A stretch of DNA of 64,000 nt from Bacillus niameyensis (GTDB taxonomy: Bacteria; Bacillota; Bacilli; Bacillales; Bacillaceae_C): assembly GCF_001375535.1 (NCBI RefSeq), contig NZ_LN831197.1, positions 3,296,603-3,360,602 on the forward strand. Direction: 5' to 3'. The notes beneath the pieces are model-generated. The model was not told the DNA's origin. It did no database searches and was given only the letters and a program-made list of their open reading frames with translations. The position numbers were made by a program, and so were the translations under genes. Within the stretch, counting starts at the first letter, position 1. Each line of letters opens with the position of its first letter. Shown here in pieces: positions 29,525-39,234 of this stretch.

Positions 29525-31063
29525 TTATGAGGCCTTCTTCTTACTATTTGGTTTTACTTGATAATCCTTACGAATTTGCTTATATAACGAGCCAATCATA
29601 AAGAGTAAAATTACTGTAAATGGAAGTGCAACGACTAAGGAGGCGGTCTGCAATCCTTCCAGTCCACTTGCGATCGTTAACACAGCTGCGATTGCAGAGA
29701 TCAATACTCCCCAAATTGCTCGAACAAGGAGCGGTGGCACAGACATTCCATTCGTTGTCATCGTTCCTAATATATAAGAAGCTGAGTCAGCTGAAGTAAT
29801 CAAGAACGTAAAGATTAAGATAATCGCTAAAACAGAAACAGCAAAACTGAGTGGTAACTCTCCGAAAGTTGTAAATAATGCTGAAGTTAAATCTTGGTTA
29901 ACAGCTTCTGCAATATTCGTCCCTTCAAATAAATCCATATAAAGAGCAGTGCCTCCAAATACGGAAACCCATAAAATAGAAATCAATGGTGGTACAACTA
30001 ATACTCCCATGACAAATTCACGAATCGTTCTTCCCCGTGATATGCGGCCAATAAAGGCACCGACAAATGGCGACCAAGCGATTGTCCATGCCCAGTAAAA
30101 AATCGTCCACTCTCTTACCCAAGGATTCTCCGTATAAGGTGATAATCTTAAACTATATTCAATAAAGTGATTGACATAATCGCCTAACCCTTGAACAAAC
30201 GTATTAAGAATAAAGACGGTAGGGCCCGTTACAAATATATAAAACATGATAATGAACATAAGGGTAAGATTTATATTACTTAACCATTTAATCCCGCGAT
30301 CCAATCCAGAAAGGGAGGAGGCGAGGTAGAGTAAAAGCATGACCCCAACTATAATAAGATGGGTTGTAACGTTATTACTTATACCAAACACACTACTCAA
30401 TCCGCCATTGATTTGCATGATTCCGAGGCCCAATGAGGTAGCCACGCCAACCGCAGTCGCAATAACAGCGGAAATGTCAATGACCCTTTTTAAAGTTTTT
30501 GAGCCGCGACGTTTTTTAATAAGCGGCTTTAATGTTGTTGAGATCAATCCGTCCTCTTTTTTACGGAATTGAAAAAATCCAACCGCAAGTCCAACGACTG
30601 TAAATATAGCCCATTGGCTCATTCCCCAATGAAAAAAGGAATATCCCATCGCGGTACGGGCCGCTTCCCTTGTGAGCGCTTCCTCTCCATAGAAAGGACT
30701 TGTGTAAAAATGGCTCATCGGTTCTGCAATTCCATAAAAAACAAGACCGATTCCGAGTCCACATGACATGAGCATGCCAACCCATGTATAAAAAGGATAA
30801 TCAGGGGTTGAGTCATCAGGCCCTAATTTCATTTTTCCATACTTACTAAAGGCCAAAACAAACAAGAAAATGATAAAAAACAAGACTGCTAGTAAATAGA
30901 ACCAGCCAAATGCATAGGTTGTAAAATCAAATGCCTTTCCTGCACCTTTGGCAAATGTGTTTGGCCAAATAGCTCCAAATAAAACAACGATTGTAATAAA
31001 AATAGATGAAACCAAAAAAACTATATTATGATGTGGTTTAGATTTTCCCTCTTTTTTATTCAT
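29525..31063 (-). CDS. BCCT-family transporter (OpuD-like)
   Basis: 512 residues from ATG 31063; GGGGAT just upstream is its RBS, whereas TTG 31078 overlaps it. Twelve membrane segments are predicted. The BCCT signature region (WAWTIAWSPFVGAFIGRISR) and the substrate-site MSCGLGIGLVFYGIAEPMSH are present. The family imports glycine betaine, choline or related quaternary amines with sodium or protons, usually for osmoprotection. The substrate cannot be fixed from sequence alone. Confidence 0.92.
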   Translation of the reverse strand: MNKKEGKSKPHHNIVFLVSSIFITIVVLFGAIWPNTFAKGAGKAFDFTTYAFGWFYLLAVLFFIIFLFVLAFSKYGKMKLGPDDSTPDYPFYTWVGMLMSCGLGIGLVFYGIAEPMSHFYTSPFYGEEALTREAARTAMGYSFFHWGMSQWAIFTVVGLAVGFFQFRKKEDGLISTTLKPLIKKRRGSKTLKRVIDISAVIATAVGVATSLGLGIMQINGGLSSVFGISNNVTTHLIIVGVMLLLYLASSLSGLDRGIKWLSNINLTLMFIIMFYIFVTGPTVFILNTFVQGLGDYVNHFIEYSLRLSPYTENPWVREWTIFYWAWTIAWSPFVGAFIGRISRGRTIREFVMGVLVVPPLISILWVSVFGGTALYMDLFEGTNIAEAVNQDLTSALFTTFGELPLSFAVSVLAIILIFTFLITSADSASYILGTMTTNGMSVPPLLVRAIWGVLISAIAAVLTIASGLEGLQTASLVVALPFTVILLFMIGSLYKQIRKDYQVKPNSKKKAS

Positions 31064-31320
31064 GCTATCCCCTTTCAACTTCCCTTATTTTTTGATTTGC
31101 GAAAAGATTACGGCATTCTAGTAACCTTTTAAAAAGGCTTCAAACATTAACACATGGGTTTCATTTAAACATACCTATCTTGAATACTGAAGGATTTCCA
31201 GGGCCCAAGTTTTAATATAGTTCTTTATACCTATATGCTTTGCAATCCTCTTTTTGCAATCGTTATCTATTTTCGTTAGACTGTTTTTAACAGTAGAAAG
31301 TGGAAAAAAGGAGCTAGAAA

Positions 31321-32178
31321 ATGATTAAATGTATTGCATCAGACATGGATGGAACTTTAATAAATGCGAGCCACGAAATAAGTCAATCAACAAAGGATGC
31401 GATTTTATTAGCACAAGGGCATGGAATTGAGTTTCTTGTTGCGACTGGCAGGTCCTGGGAAGAGGCTCGATTTGTACTTGATAAGGCAGGGGTCGACTGT
31501 CCAGCTATTTGTGTGAACGGTGCAGAAATACGGGATAAGAATGGTAAGGTTTTACAGTCGATCGGAATGAATGGGACAGTCTCCGAGGAAATTGCCCAGA
31601 TCTTTCAAGCGGCAGATATCTATTTTGAATTGTATACTCCAGCAGGTAATTTCACAAAAGATGTTCAGCGTGGAATTGAAGCTATTGTTGATATTTATCA
31701 TACTGCTGATCCGACCGAAAATATCGAGGAAATACGCCAGTCTATACAAGAAACGTTCTCCAAACGTTCGATTAATATTGTGGACGATTATGGTGAAATT
31801 TTTAATGCTGATGATTGTAGCATTTATAAGTTTTTAGCCTTCTGCAAAGATGAACAATTATTAAAGAAAACAAGCAGGCAACTTGAAAAAATTGCAGGGA
31901 TTCATGTCACGTCATCTGGACGACACAATATTGAATTAACACATGCTGATGCACAAAAAGGGAAAGCTCTAAAGTGGTTCGCGGAACAATCGGGAATTTC
32001 CCTTTCTGAAACGATGGCATTAGGTGATAATTATAATGATCTCTCTATGTTGGAAATTGCCGGTTATTCAGTTGCGATGGGAAATGCTGAACAAGAGGTC
32101 AAAAAAGTATGTCGCTATGAAACAACTACAAATGATAATGATGGGGTTGCAAAAGCGATCATGAAGGCCCTAAGTTAA
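31321..32178 (+). CDS. Cof-type HAD hydrolase
   Basis: 285 residues. The nucleophile motif DMDGTLI is at 8-14, motif II is in ATGRSW, and the C-terminal GDNYNDLSM is motif IV of the Cof (HAD IIB) subfamily with its C2 cap between. These enzymes dephosphorylate sugar phosphates, flavin or PLP. RBS AAAGGAG precedes ATG 31321. It is divergent from the BCCT gene and ends at its own terminator. Confidence 0.93.
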   Translation: MIKCIASDMDGTLINASHEISQSTKDAILLAQGHGIEFLVATGRSWEEARFVLDKAGVDCPAICVNGAEIRDKNGKVLQSIGMNGTVSEEIAQIFQAADIYFELYTPAGNFTKDVQRGIEAIVDIYHTADPTENIEEIRQSIQETFSKRSINIVDDYGEIFNADDCSIYKFLAFCKDEQLLKKTSRQLEKIAGIHVTSSGRHNIELTHADAQKGKALKWFAEQSGISLSETMALGDNYNDLSMLEIAGYSVAMGNAEQEVKKVCRYETTTNDNDGVAKAIMKALS

Positions 32179-32210
32179 ACTGGTCATTTTGGTGACCAGT
32201 TTCTTTTTTT
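32177..32210 (+). terminator. Terminator of the HAD hydrolase gene
   Basis: AAACTGGTCA (32177-32186) pairs with TGACCAGTTT (32193-32202), followed by CTTTTTTT. Confidence 0.93.
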
Positions 32211-32281
32211 ACTACAATATGGTTGCAGTTTATAGGTATTCATCGGAAAATAAGGAAAAGAACATTAGGATGGATTAGAAA

Positions 32282-32965
32282 ATGAAAATTTTACTTGTGG
32301 AAGATGATAAAACGATTGCCTCTGGATTAGAGTATTCGCTTCAGCAGGATCAATTTTCAACAATTCTTTGTTACGATACTACTTCTGCGAAAAAGGTTAT
32401 TTCCGAAAAATTGGACCAAATTGCACTATGCTTATTTGATTTGTCGCTGCCTGACGGAAGTGGTTATGATTTATGCAAAATGGTGAAGGAACGTGGTGAC
32501 ATCCCGGTCATCTTTTTAACTGCAATTGATGATGAAGTGAATGTGGTTATGGGACTTGATATGGGAGCGGATGATTATATTACTAAGCCTTTTCGAGTTA
32601 GGGAGTTGCTTTCGCGAATTAAGTCTGTGTTGCGACGATATAACAAGCAACCGCAAACTAAGTCAATCGTGGAAATTGAGAATATCCGCATAAACCTTTT
32701 AGAAGGAAAGGTTTATAAAAATGGTGAGGAAATTGTGTTGACAGCATTGGAATACCGTTTGCTGCTTATTTTCGCCAACCATATTGGACAGGTTCTATCA
32801 AGAAGCCAATTGCTGGAACAAATTTGGGATGTGGCTGGGGATTTTGTGAATGATAATACATTGACTGTTTATATAAAAAGACTGCGGGAAAAGTTGGAGG
32901 ATTACCCACAGAATCCACAGATTATTAAAACAGTACGCGGTTTAGGCTACAAGATTGGGGATTAG
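32282..32965 (+). CDS. OmpR-family response regulator
   Basis: 227 residues: receiver domain (1-115, EDD acidic pocket, phospho-Asp in LFDLSLPDGSG, Lys in ITKPF) and winged-helix output domain (130-225). It forms a set with the next kinase and the ABC exporter at 34174-37445, an arrangement like BceRS-AB and YvcPQ-RS of B. subtilis, which respond to cell-wall-active peptides. Direct repeats of 11-base period lie before the ABC genes as a probable binding site. Confidence 0.93.
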   Translation: MKILLVEDDKTIASGLEYSLQQDQFSTILCYDTTSAKKVISEKLDQIALCLFDLSLPDGSGYDLCKMVKERGDIPVIFLTAIDDEVNVVMGLDMGADDYITKPFRVRELLSRIKSVLRRYNKQPQTKSIVEIENIRINLLEGKVYKNGEEIVLTALEYRLLLIFANHIGQVLSRSQLLEQIWDVAGDFVNDNTLTVYIKRLREKLEDYPQNPQIIKTVRGLGYKIGD

Positions 32966-32966
32966 C

Positions 32967-33968
32967 ATGATTCGTAATCGGGAAATCCAAATTTTATTAT
33001 TAGTGATGGGATCCATCAGTTTTATCGCAGTCACCGTTGCTAGCTTTTTCTCAGTTGCAGCCGCAATTATAGTATTCGTTACATCTATTTTGCTAACAGC
33101 GAGCTGCATATTTTTTACTAACTGGCGCTATCGTGAAATTGAAAAACTTTCTAGCTTTTTGCGGAAAATCACGGCTGGAGATTATTCATTAGACCTTCGA
33201 GATAATCGAGAAGGGGAACTCAGTATCCTTAAAAATGACATTTATAAAGTGACAATGATGCTATCTGAGCAAGGAGCACTATTAAAACAAGATAAAATTC
33301 GCCTGATGGATGCAATTTCAGATATCTCTCATCAGCTTAAAACTCCGCTTACGTCTATGACAGTGATGGCGGATTTATTGAGTGAAGAGAATCTTCCAGC
33401 AGCGAAACGATCGGAATTTGTTCATAATATTCAAGTCCAATTGGAGCGCATAGAATGGCTTGTTTCATCGTTATTAAAAATATCTAAGATTGATGCGGGG
33501 ACAGTTCAGTTTAAAAAAGATTCGATTCAAGTTGAAAAGTTAATTCAAAGGGCTTTGGAACCTGTTATGATCCCGATTGATATTAAAGAGCAAACAGTTT
33601 CAATTACTGGGGAGAAGACCGCAACTTTCCGTGGAGACTTTAATTGGACAGTAGAGGCCCTAATCAATATTTTGAAAAACTGTGTAGAACATACAAGTGA
33701 AGGCGGAAAGATCGACATCACTTATTCAGAAAACACGTTATTTACTGAGATTGTCATTGAGGATAGCGGAAAAGGAATCCTAAAGGAAGATTTACCTTAT
33801 ATATTTAAACGTTTTTATAAGGGAAAAAACGCCAGTGAAGAGAGTATTGGAATTGGTCTAGCTATGGCTCACAGTATAGTAACTGGGCAGAATGGTGCAG
33901 TTGATGTACAAAGTAATCCTGGAAAAGGAACACAATTTCATTTGAAGTTTTATAAACAAATCATTTAA
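32967..33968 (+). CDS. Sensor histidine kinase with short sensing loop (intramembrane-sensing type)
   Basis: 333 residues from ATG 32967, one base after the response regulator stop, with the RBS TTGGGGA. Two membrane segments (about 8-28 and 33-53) are joined by only a few residues, as in BceS-like kinases that sense through their ABC transporter. The DHp His lies in ISDISHQLKTPLTS, and the ATPase N, G1 and G2 boxes (NILKNCVEHT, EDSGKGI, GIGLAMAHSI) are intact. Confidence 0.92.
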   Translation: MIRNREIQILLLVMGSISFIAVTVASFFSVAAAIIVFVTSILLTASCIFFTNWRYREIEKLSSFLRKITAGDYSLDLRDNREGELSILKNDIYKVTMMLSEQGALLKQDKIRLMDAISDISHQLKTPLTSMTVMADLLSEENLPAAKRSEFVHNIQVQLERIEWLVSSLLKISKIDAGTVQFKKDSIQVEKLIQRALEPVMIPIDIKEQTVSITGEKTATFRGDFNWTVEALINILKNCVEHTSEGGKIDITYSENTLFTEIVIEDSGKGILKEDLPYIFKRFYKGKNASEESIGIGLAMAHSIVTGQNGAVDVQSNPGKGTQFHLKFYKQII

Positions 33969-33994
33969 GATAATGTTAATTTTTATTTAAACAC

Positions 33995-34021
33995 AGCCAC
34001 CCTTGGTTTTTAAGGGTGGCT
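33995..34021 (+). terminator. Hairpin after the kinase gene
   Basis: AGCCACCCTT (33995-34004) pairs with AAGGGTGGCT (34012-34021). The T tract is weak (ATTTG), so partial readthrough into the ABC genes is possible. Confidence 0.75.
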
Positions 34022-34097
34022 ATTTGTGCAATGAAACTGTAGTGGACCTTCATTATCATTCGTCTAATTAATAGAGCTACTGTTAAATGACTAAAAT

Positions 34098-34115
34098 GTC
34101 ACTTAAGAGTCACTT
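34098..34115 (+). promoter_or_regulatory. Direct-repeat operator before the ABC exporter
   Basis: GTCACTT occurs at 34098-34104 and 34109-34115, an 11-base period typical of OmpR-family dimers. A second element, the inverted repeat ACTGTTAAAT (34079-34088) / ATTTAACAGT (34143-34152), brackets it. Confidence 0.55.
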
Positions 34116-34173
34116 GAAAGTAATGTTCTCTAGATAAACTGTATTTAACAGTAAAAAGTATGGAGGTTTCGTA

Positions 34174-34857
34174 ATGGAAATTTTAAAAATTGAGCATTTG
34201 TCAAAGGTTTATGGAAAAGGTGATACTGCAGTTAAAGCTTTAGATGATGTGTCTTTTTCTATTAATAAAGGAGAGTTTGTGGCGATCATCGGTCCATCAG
34301 GATCTGGAAAGTCAACACTTCTTCATTTACTTGGTGGGGTTGATCGGCCTTCAAGTGGAAAAGTGCTTGTTGATAACACCGAAATCTATAACTTAAATGA
34401 AACGCAACTTGCTATCTTTAGAAGAAGGCAGATCGGCCTAATCTATCAATTTTACAACTTAATCCCGGTTTTAACAGTGGAAGAAAATATTACATTACCA
34501 CTTTTACTTGATGGACATAAGGTAGATAAAAAACAATTCAATGATATTGTCGGAAGTCTTGGACTGGAGGAGCGGCTAAGTCATTTACCGAACCAGCTTT
34601 CAGGAGGACAGCAGCAACGGGTATCTATTGGTAGAGCCTTGATTTGTAATCCTGCACTAATGTTGGCGGACGAACCGACTGGTAACTTGGATAGTAAGAA
34701 TAGTAGTGAGATTATCGATCTACTAAAAATGTTTAATAAAACATATAACCAAACGCTAATCGTTATTACTCATGATGAACGAATTGCTTTGCAAGCGGAC
34801 AGGGTCATCGCGATTGGAGACGGTAAGATTACTAAGGACGAGGTGGTTCGTCCATGA
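34174..34857 (+). CDS. ABC exporter ATPase (BceA/YvcR/MacB type)
   Basis: 227 residues, ABC domain only: Walker [11 protein letters not shown]-loop, signature [15 protein letters not shown], Walker [10 protein letters not shown] and switch His in VITHDE. This compact subfamily pairs with FtsX-type permeases to move or detach cell-envelope peptides. The stop overlaps the permease start (ATGA), so the two are co-translated. The upstream two-component system is the probable regulator. Confidence 0.94.
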   Translation: MEILKIEHLSKVYGKGDTAVKALDDVSFSINKGEFVAIIGPSGSGKSTLLHLLGGVDRPSSGKVLVDNTEIYNLNETQLAIFRRRQIGLIYQFYNLIPVLTVEENITLPLLLDGHKVDKKQFNDIVGSLGLEERLSHLPNQLSGGQQQRVSIGRALICNPALMLADEPTGNLDSKNSSEIIDLLKMFNKTYNQTLIVITHDERIALQADRVIAIGDGKITKDEVVRP

Positions 34858-37445
34858 ATATCGTTAATAAGGTAACACTTCGTCATTTAAAGGAAAATAA
34901 ACGGCGAACACTTGTTACAATTATGGGAGTTATCATTTCTGTGGCTATGCTCACGGCTGTTGCCACAATCGGCGTCTCTTTTATGGATTTATTGAAGAGA
35001 CAAGAAATTGCAGATAGTGGAGAATGGCATGTACTCTATAAAGATGTAAATCCTGAACAAATACAAGCGATTAAGAAAGATGAGGATACGGAAAAGTTAG
35101 TTCTCTCCAGGGAGCTCGGTTTTGCCCTTTTAGAAGGCGGTAAAAATGAAAATAAACCATATTTATATATAAAGGAATATAGCAAGCTTGGATTCGAGCA
35201 ATTTCCGATTGAGTTGAGTTCAGGTCGATTGCCACAAGCAGAAAATGAAATTGCCATTTCCGAGGATATCGCCAAGAGTGCTAAGGTAGACTATCAAATT
35301 GGTGATGTTATCAAGCTGGATGTAGGAAGGCGAATATCTCACAATAAAGAAATGACTGAGCCGTTAGATCAATCCTGGTCATTGGAAATAGATGAGAAAG
35401 GTGAAATGGCGGAAGAATTACAAGATACTGTTACAAAAGAATTAACGGTCGTCGGTACGATTAAAGTTCCAAGATGGGAAATGGCATGGGCACCAGGCTA
35501 TACAGCTGTTTCCTACCTTGATGAAAGCCAATTAGAGCCAAATGAGGTTGTTAATGCATCTGTCGTCTTAAAGAAAGTGAAAGGTTCGTTATTTGAGCAC
35601 GGGCAACAATTAGCTGAGAAAAATAAGATAGAGGAAGTTCAGTTCAATAATAATCTTCTTCGTTATTATGGTGTCATTAAAAATGAAGGAATGCGTACGA
35701 CCCTTTATTCCTTAACCGCTATTATTATGGCGATCATCATCGTTGGTTCTGTATCGTTGATCTATAATGCATTCGCAATCTCGGTTTCCGAGCGTTCCCG
35801 CCATTTAGGAATGCTTTCGAGTATCGGAGCGACGAGACAGCAAAAAAGGAATTCTGTATTTTTCGAAGGAGCAGTTATCGGACTTATCAGTATTCCTTTA
35901 GGATTTATTTTCGGGCTTTTGGGAATGGGAATTACCTTTGCCTTTATTAACACTATTATTCAAGGATCTCTCGGTGTGAGTGAGAAGCTGATGGTAACAG
36001 TTACGCCAGGTTCCATCCTTGTTGCTGTTATTGTCTCGATAATCACGATTTTTATCTCAACTTTTATACCTGCGAGAAGGGCATCCCGAATTTCTGCTAT
36101 TGATGCCATTCGGCAAACGGCTGATGTGAAGTTAACAGGGAAAGCAGTAAAAACTTCGAAACTCGTTCGAAAATTATTTGGAATTGAAGCAGAAATCGGT
36201 TTGAAAAACTTGAAGCGGAATAAACGGCGATACCAAGCAACTGTCTTTTCTCTTGTCATTAGTATTATTCTCTTTTTATCTGTCTCCTTTTTTACGGATA
36301 ATTTGAAAAAGTCACTAAGCCTTTCGCAGAAAGATATAAATTTTGATTTAATGGTAGAGTTGGGTCATGAAGGAGACGATCGGTTTTTAGAGTCCATTTT
36401 AGCGATGGACGATGTAACAAAGTATAATGTCATGACAGAGGTATCGAATTTATCGACTTGGGTTGATAAAGATGCGACAGCAGATCCATTGCGCGAAGAG
36501 GAATATTTTAATGATCAGCTTAAGGAAGGCGAATATCCTTATTATATCGACCTTTTTGCTTTGGATGATGAAAGCATGAAGTTATATGCAGAAGAAGTAG
36601 GCGCTAATTATGATGAGCTTCAAAATAATTTGACAGCGATAGTTATCGATACGATTAAATATGAAGACGCGGCAGCTGGAAAATATGTGGAAACAAAAGC
36701 AATTCATTCGAAGGTTGGGGAGAAACTGGACCTTTATTTGACTGATTGGGAAACAGAGAAAGAAACGTTTATTGATCAAGTGACAGTTGCTGCATTAACC
36801 GATAAAAAGCCAATGGGAAGAATGTATGGTAGCTTAGGCGGCTTGAACATTATTGTTTCTGAATCAACCTTTAACAAACTAGGTAAAGGTGCTCTCCTTG
36901 AATCGGCAAACCGGCCATCTCTTTATTTGAATAGTAAAGACCCAATCAAAACGGGGAAAAAAATTGAGGAATTGGAAGAAATTAAACACTATATTTTCAA
37001 AGTTTACCAAATCCGCCAACAAGACGAACAAATGGTGTTGCTCATGTCAGTCTTTACGTATGGGTTTATCGCATTAATCACTCTTATCTCCATTGCTAAT
37101 ATTTTAAATACAATTTCGACGAGCATCGCTCTTAGAAAACGTGAATTTGCAATGTTGAAATCGATGGGGATGACACCAAAGGGTTTTAATCAAATGATTA
37201 ATTATGAAAGTATTTTTTATGGTATCAAAGCCCTTCTATATGGACTACCGCTTAGTATTGGCGTGATGCTTCTTATGCATAGAGCATTAGGAAACAGTTT
37301 TGATTATGCATTTACTTTACCATGGATGGATATTTTGTATGTCATCATCGCAGTCTTTCTAATTGTGGGGATTTCGATGCTGTATTCGACTTCGAAGGTG
37401 AAAAAGGAAAATATTATTGATGCATTAAAACAGGAAAATATTTGA
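34854..37445 (+). CDS. Large FtsX-domain ABC permease (antimicrobial-peptide type)
   Basis: 863 residues. An N-terminal membrane segment and a MacB-like external domain (about 40-270) precede an FtsX domain (about 280-410). A second membrane segment and external domain (about 455-720) lead to a C-terminal FtsX domain (about 725-860). It is longer than BceB (about 650) and has duplicated external domains, closer to the twin-FtsX exporters. With its ATPase and the two-component pair it probably confers resistance to a cell-wall-targeting peptide; the ligand is unknown. Confidence 0.9.
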   Translation: MNIVNKVTLRHLKENKRRTLVTIMGVIISVAMLTAVATIGVSFMDLLKRQEIADSGEWHVLYKDVNPEQIQAIKKDEDTEKLVLSRELGFALLEGGKNENKPYLYIKEYSKLGFEQFPIELSSGRLPQAENEIAISEDIAKSAKVDYQIGDVIKLDVGRRISHNKEMTEPLDQSWSLEIDEKGEMAEELQDTVTKELTVVGTIKVPRWEMAWAPGYTAVSYLDESQLEPNEVVNASVVLKKVKGSLFEHGQQLAEKNKIEEVQFNNNLLRYYGVIKNEGMRTTLYSLTAIIMAIIIVGSVSLIYNAFAISVSERSRHLGMLSSIGATRQQKRNSVFFEGAVIGLISIPLGFIFGLLGMGITFAFINTIIQGSLGVSEKLMVTVTPGSILVAVIVSIITIFISTFIPARRASRISAIDAIRQTADVKLTGKAVKTSKLVRKLFGIEAEIGLKNLKRNKRRYQATVFSLVISIILFLSVSFFTDNLKKSLSLSQKDINFDLMVELGHEGDDRFLESILAMDDVTKYNVMTEVSNLSTWVDKDATADPLREEEYFNDQLKEGEYPYYIDLFALDDESMKLYAEEVGANYDELQNNLTAIVIDTIKYEDAAAGKYVETKAIHSKVGEKLDLYLTDWETEKETFIDQVTVAALTDKKPMGRMYGSLGGLNIIVSESTFNKLGKGALLESANRPSLYLNSKDPIKTGKKIEELEEIKHYIFKVYQIRQQDEQMVLLMSVFTYGFIALITLISIANILNTISTSIALRKREFAMLKSMGMTPKGFNQMINYESIFYGIKALLYGLPLSIGVMLLMHRALGNSFDYAFTLPWMDILYVIIAVFLIVGISMLYSTSKVKKENIIDALKQENI

Positions 37446-37521
37446 TTCGGAAGCTTGTCTAAACCTGTCCTATCCATAGGTAAAATGTGCTATACTGGAT
37501 AAAATAAATAGGGGTGATGAC

Positions 37522-37806
37522 ATGGACGGATTAAAAGAAATGTTGCGCTCATTATTAAGGGAAGAGATTCAGGACATACGTACGGATATCAAGGATCTTA
37601 AGAGAAGCCAAGAAGAAACTCGCGTAGATATCAAGGAGCTAAAAGCCGGGCAGGATCGAATGGAGTTAAAACTCGACAATCTTGCAACGGAAATGAGAAG
37701 TGGAATGAATCAGTTGGAGCGTACAATAAAGGAGCACAGAGTCGTTATTGATCTTTTGCAAAGCGGTGAAAAGCAGGAAACACCCAAAATTAGACATAAA
37801 TTTTAG
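37522..37806 (+). CDS. Small coiled-coil protein, unknown
   Basis: 94 residues with RBS AGGGGTGAT before ATG 37522. Nearly the whole chain has heptad-like spacing and the near-repeat DIRTDIKDLKRSQEETRVDI KELKAGQ, so a long amphipathic coiled coil is expected. There is no signal or membrane segment. Similar short coiled-coil ORFs are common in Bacillus and usually unannotated. It lies between the ABC exporter and a bidirectional terminator. Confidence 0.75.
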   Translation: MDGLKEMLRSLLREEIQDIRTDIKDLKRSQEETRVDIKELKAGQDRMELKLDNLATEMRSGMNQLERTIKEHRVVIDLLQSGEKQETPKIRHKF

Positions 37807-37882
37807 AACTTTACTATTTAAATCAAAACCGTAAGAAATCACTTTTATTTTTCCATTGTATAAAAGGGAAAAGTTAAAAGCA

Positions 37883-37919
37883 AAAAACCTGAGGGGGATT
37901 TTTTCACCCTCAGGTTTTT
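37883..37919. terminator. Bidirectional terminator
   Basis: AAAAACCTGAGGG (37883-37895) pairs with CCCTCAGGTTTTT (37907-37919). It serves the convergent coiled-coil gene and bshB2. Confidence 0.94.
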
Positions 37920-38603
37920 CTATAAAACTTTGTCATTATTCCAATCATAAGTCCAAAATCGTTCCAGTTTAAAATGGTCCAACAATTCAGGTTGTTCATC
38001 AGCAATCTTTTTCTCTAAGTCTGCCAGCATCCAGGCAGTCTGGGAAATATGCGCTTTTAATGCTCCAAATTTTTGCTCCCAAGTATCACTGACATCATGA
38101 TGAATGTCTGGAGCACCAATTTCTGTTTCATGATTTTTTGCGAAAGCAACACAATATAACTTCGGCCGGCTTTCCACTGGTATTTTACGAACAGCCCGAA
38201 CAACCGCACGTCCAGTTGCTTCATGATCTGGATGAACGGAATAACCTGGATAAAATGAAATGATAAGAGATGGATTCAATTCATCAATTAATTCAGATAC
38301 CATATTGGTCAGTTCGTCATCATTGATAAACTCCAATGTTTTATCCCGATAGCCCATCATTCGTAAATCAGTTACGCCAATTGCTTTTGCAGAGGCTTCA
38401 AGTTCAGCCTTCCGAATTTTCGGTAGTGATTCCCTTGTTGCAAATGGCGGATTACCTAAGTTTCTTCCCATTTCTCCAAGTGTTAAACAAGCATATGTAA
38501 CAGGTGTGCCATTTTTCACATGGCTGGCCATTGTTCCTGATACACCAAAAGCTTCATCATCTGGGTGGGGAAATATAACTAATACATGACGTTCTTTTTC
38601 CAT
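37920..38603 (-). CDS. bshB2: Bacillithiol biosynthesis deacetylase BshB2 (YojG)
   Basis: 227 residues of the LmbE/PIG-L deacetylase family: zinc motif PHPDDE at 12-17 and the second His motif in SVHPDHEATG. BshB enzymes remove acetyl from GlcNAc-malate in bacillithiol synthesis. The RBS AAGGAG precedes the start. Pairing with the yojF gene upstream on the same strand is the conserved yojF-yojG order and favours BshB2 over BshB1. Confidence 0.92.
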   Translation of the reverse strand: MEKERHVLVIFPHPDDEAFGVSGTMASHVKNGTPVTYACLTLGEMGRNLGNPPFATRESLPKIRKAELEASAKAIGVTDLRMMGYRDKTLEFINDDELTNMVSELIDELNPSLIISFYPGYSVHPDHEATGRAVVRAVRKIPVESRPKLYCVAFAKNHETEIGAPDIHHDVSDTWEQKFGALKAHISQTAWMLADLEKKIADEQPELLDHFKLERFWTYDWNNDKVL

Positions 38604-38623
38604 AGTCGTAGCTCCTTTCTTGT

Positions 38624-38971
38624 TTATTCGAATGGTGTTGTGCTAATTTCTAGGGCAACAGCCAATTTTCCATCATATCCATGTCCTGCAAGTAGCAGTC
38701 TTCCTTCTTCATCTAGCTCAAAATGGGTCAAACCTTCTGCATAAATCCAGCCAATAGGAAGCTTTAAGCCAACTCGAAAAGGGCCTTCTCCGACAATTTT
38801 TCCATGTTCATAAGTAACCTCGGCATTGCGAATATAAGCTCCTGCCGAAAAAAAGGATTCATTATTATGTGAAGCATAGGCTCCGTTAGTAGTTTCTAAA
38901 TGTATATAAACTTGCTTAGATGCAAACTGATTGATCAATTGTTGGACTTTCTCAATCTGAATTTTTTCCAT
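38624..38971 (-). CDS. yojF: YojF-family protein (DUF1806)
   Basis: 115 residues, no signal or membrane segment. The motif pattern NGAYASHNNESFFSAG and the later GEGPFRVGLKL fit DUF1806/YojF. Its molecular role is not established; it travels with bshB2, 20 bases downstream, and so is linked to bacillithiol metabolism. RBS AAGGAGG precedes the start. Confidence 0.88.
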   Translation of the reverse strand: MEKIQIEKVQQLINQFASKQVYIHLETTNGAYASHNNESFFSAGAYIRNAEVTYEHGKIVGEGPFRVGLKLPIGWIYAEGLTHFELDEEGRLLLAGHGYDGKLAVALEISTTPFE

Positions 38972-39163
38972 TAAATCATGCCTCCTTCCTATAAAATAAT
39001 ATACTAAAAAAAATGAGGGAATACGAAAAAAATGTTTTGAAGGGATCCAGTTGGAGCTATGCTACACGGTAAAACTGGAAAGGTAAGTGATTAATGGACA
39101 GTTGTCATACGAAGGTCATGACATCAGAAAAAATGATTGGAACGAAGAAAATAGTAATCAATA

Positions 39164-39196
39164 GGACTCCATGATGCCCTATAAGTCATGGAGTCC
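39164..39196 (-). terminator. Hairpin after cstA
   Basis: GGACTCCATGA (39164-39174) and TCATGGAGTCC (39186-39196) pair perfectly over 11 bases, downstream of cstA on the minus strand. The T tract is weak. Confidence 0.7.
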
Positions 39197-39234
39197 AAGA
39201 AAACAGTAGGTATAGAAGAAGGTCTTTCACTAAA

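Noticed and set aside
34032..34064. Extracytoplasmic-function sigma promoter (TGAAAC ... CGTC) before the ABC exporter
   Set aside because: The spacer is 23 bases, too long for sigma-W or sigma-M type promoters.
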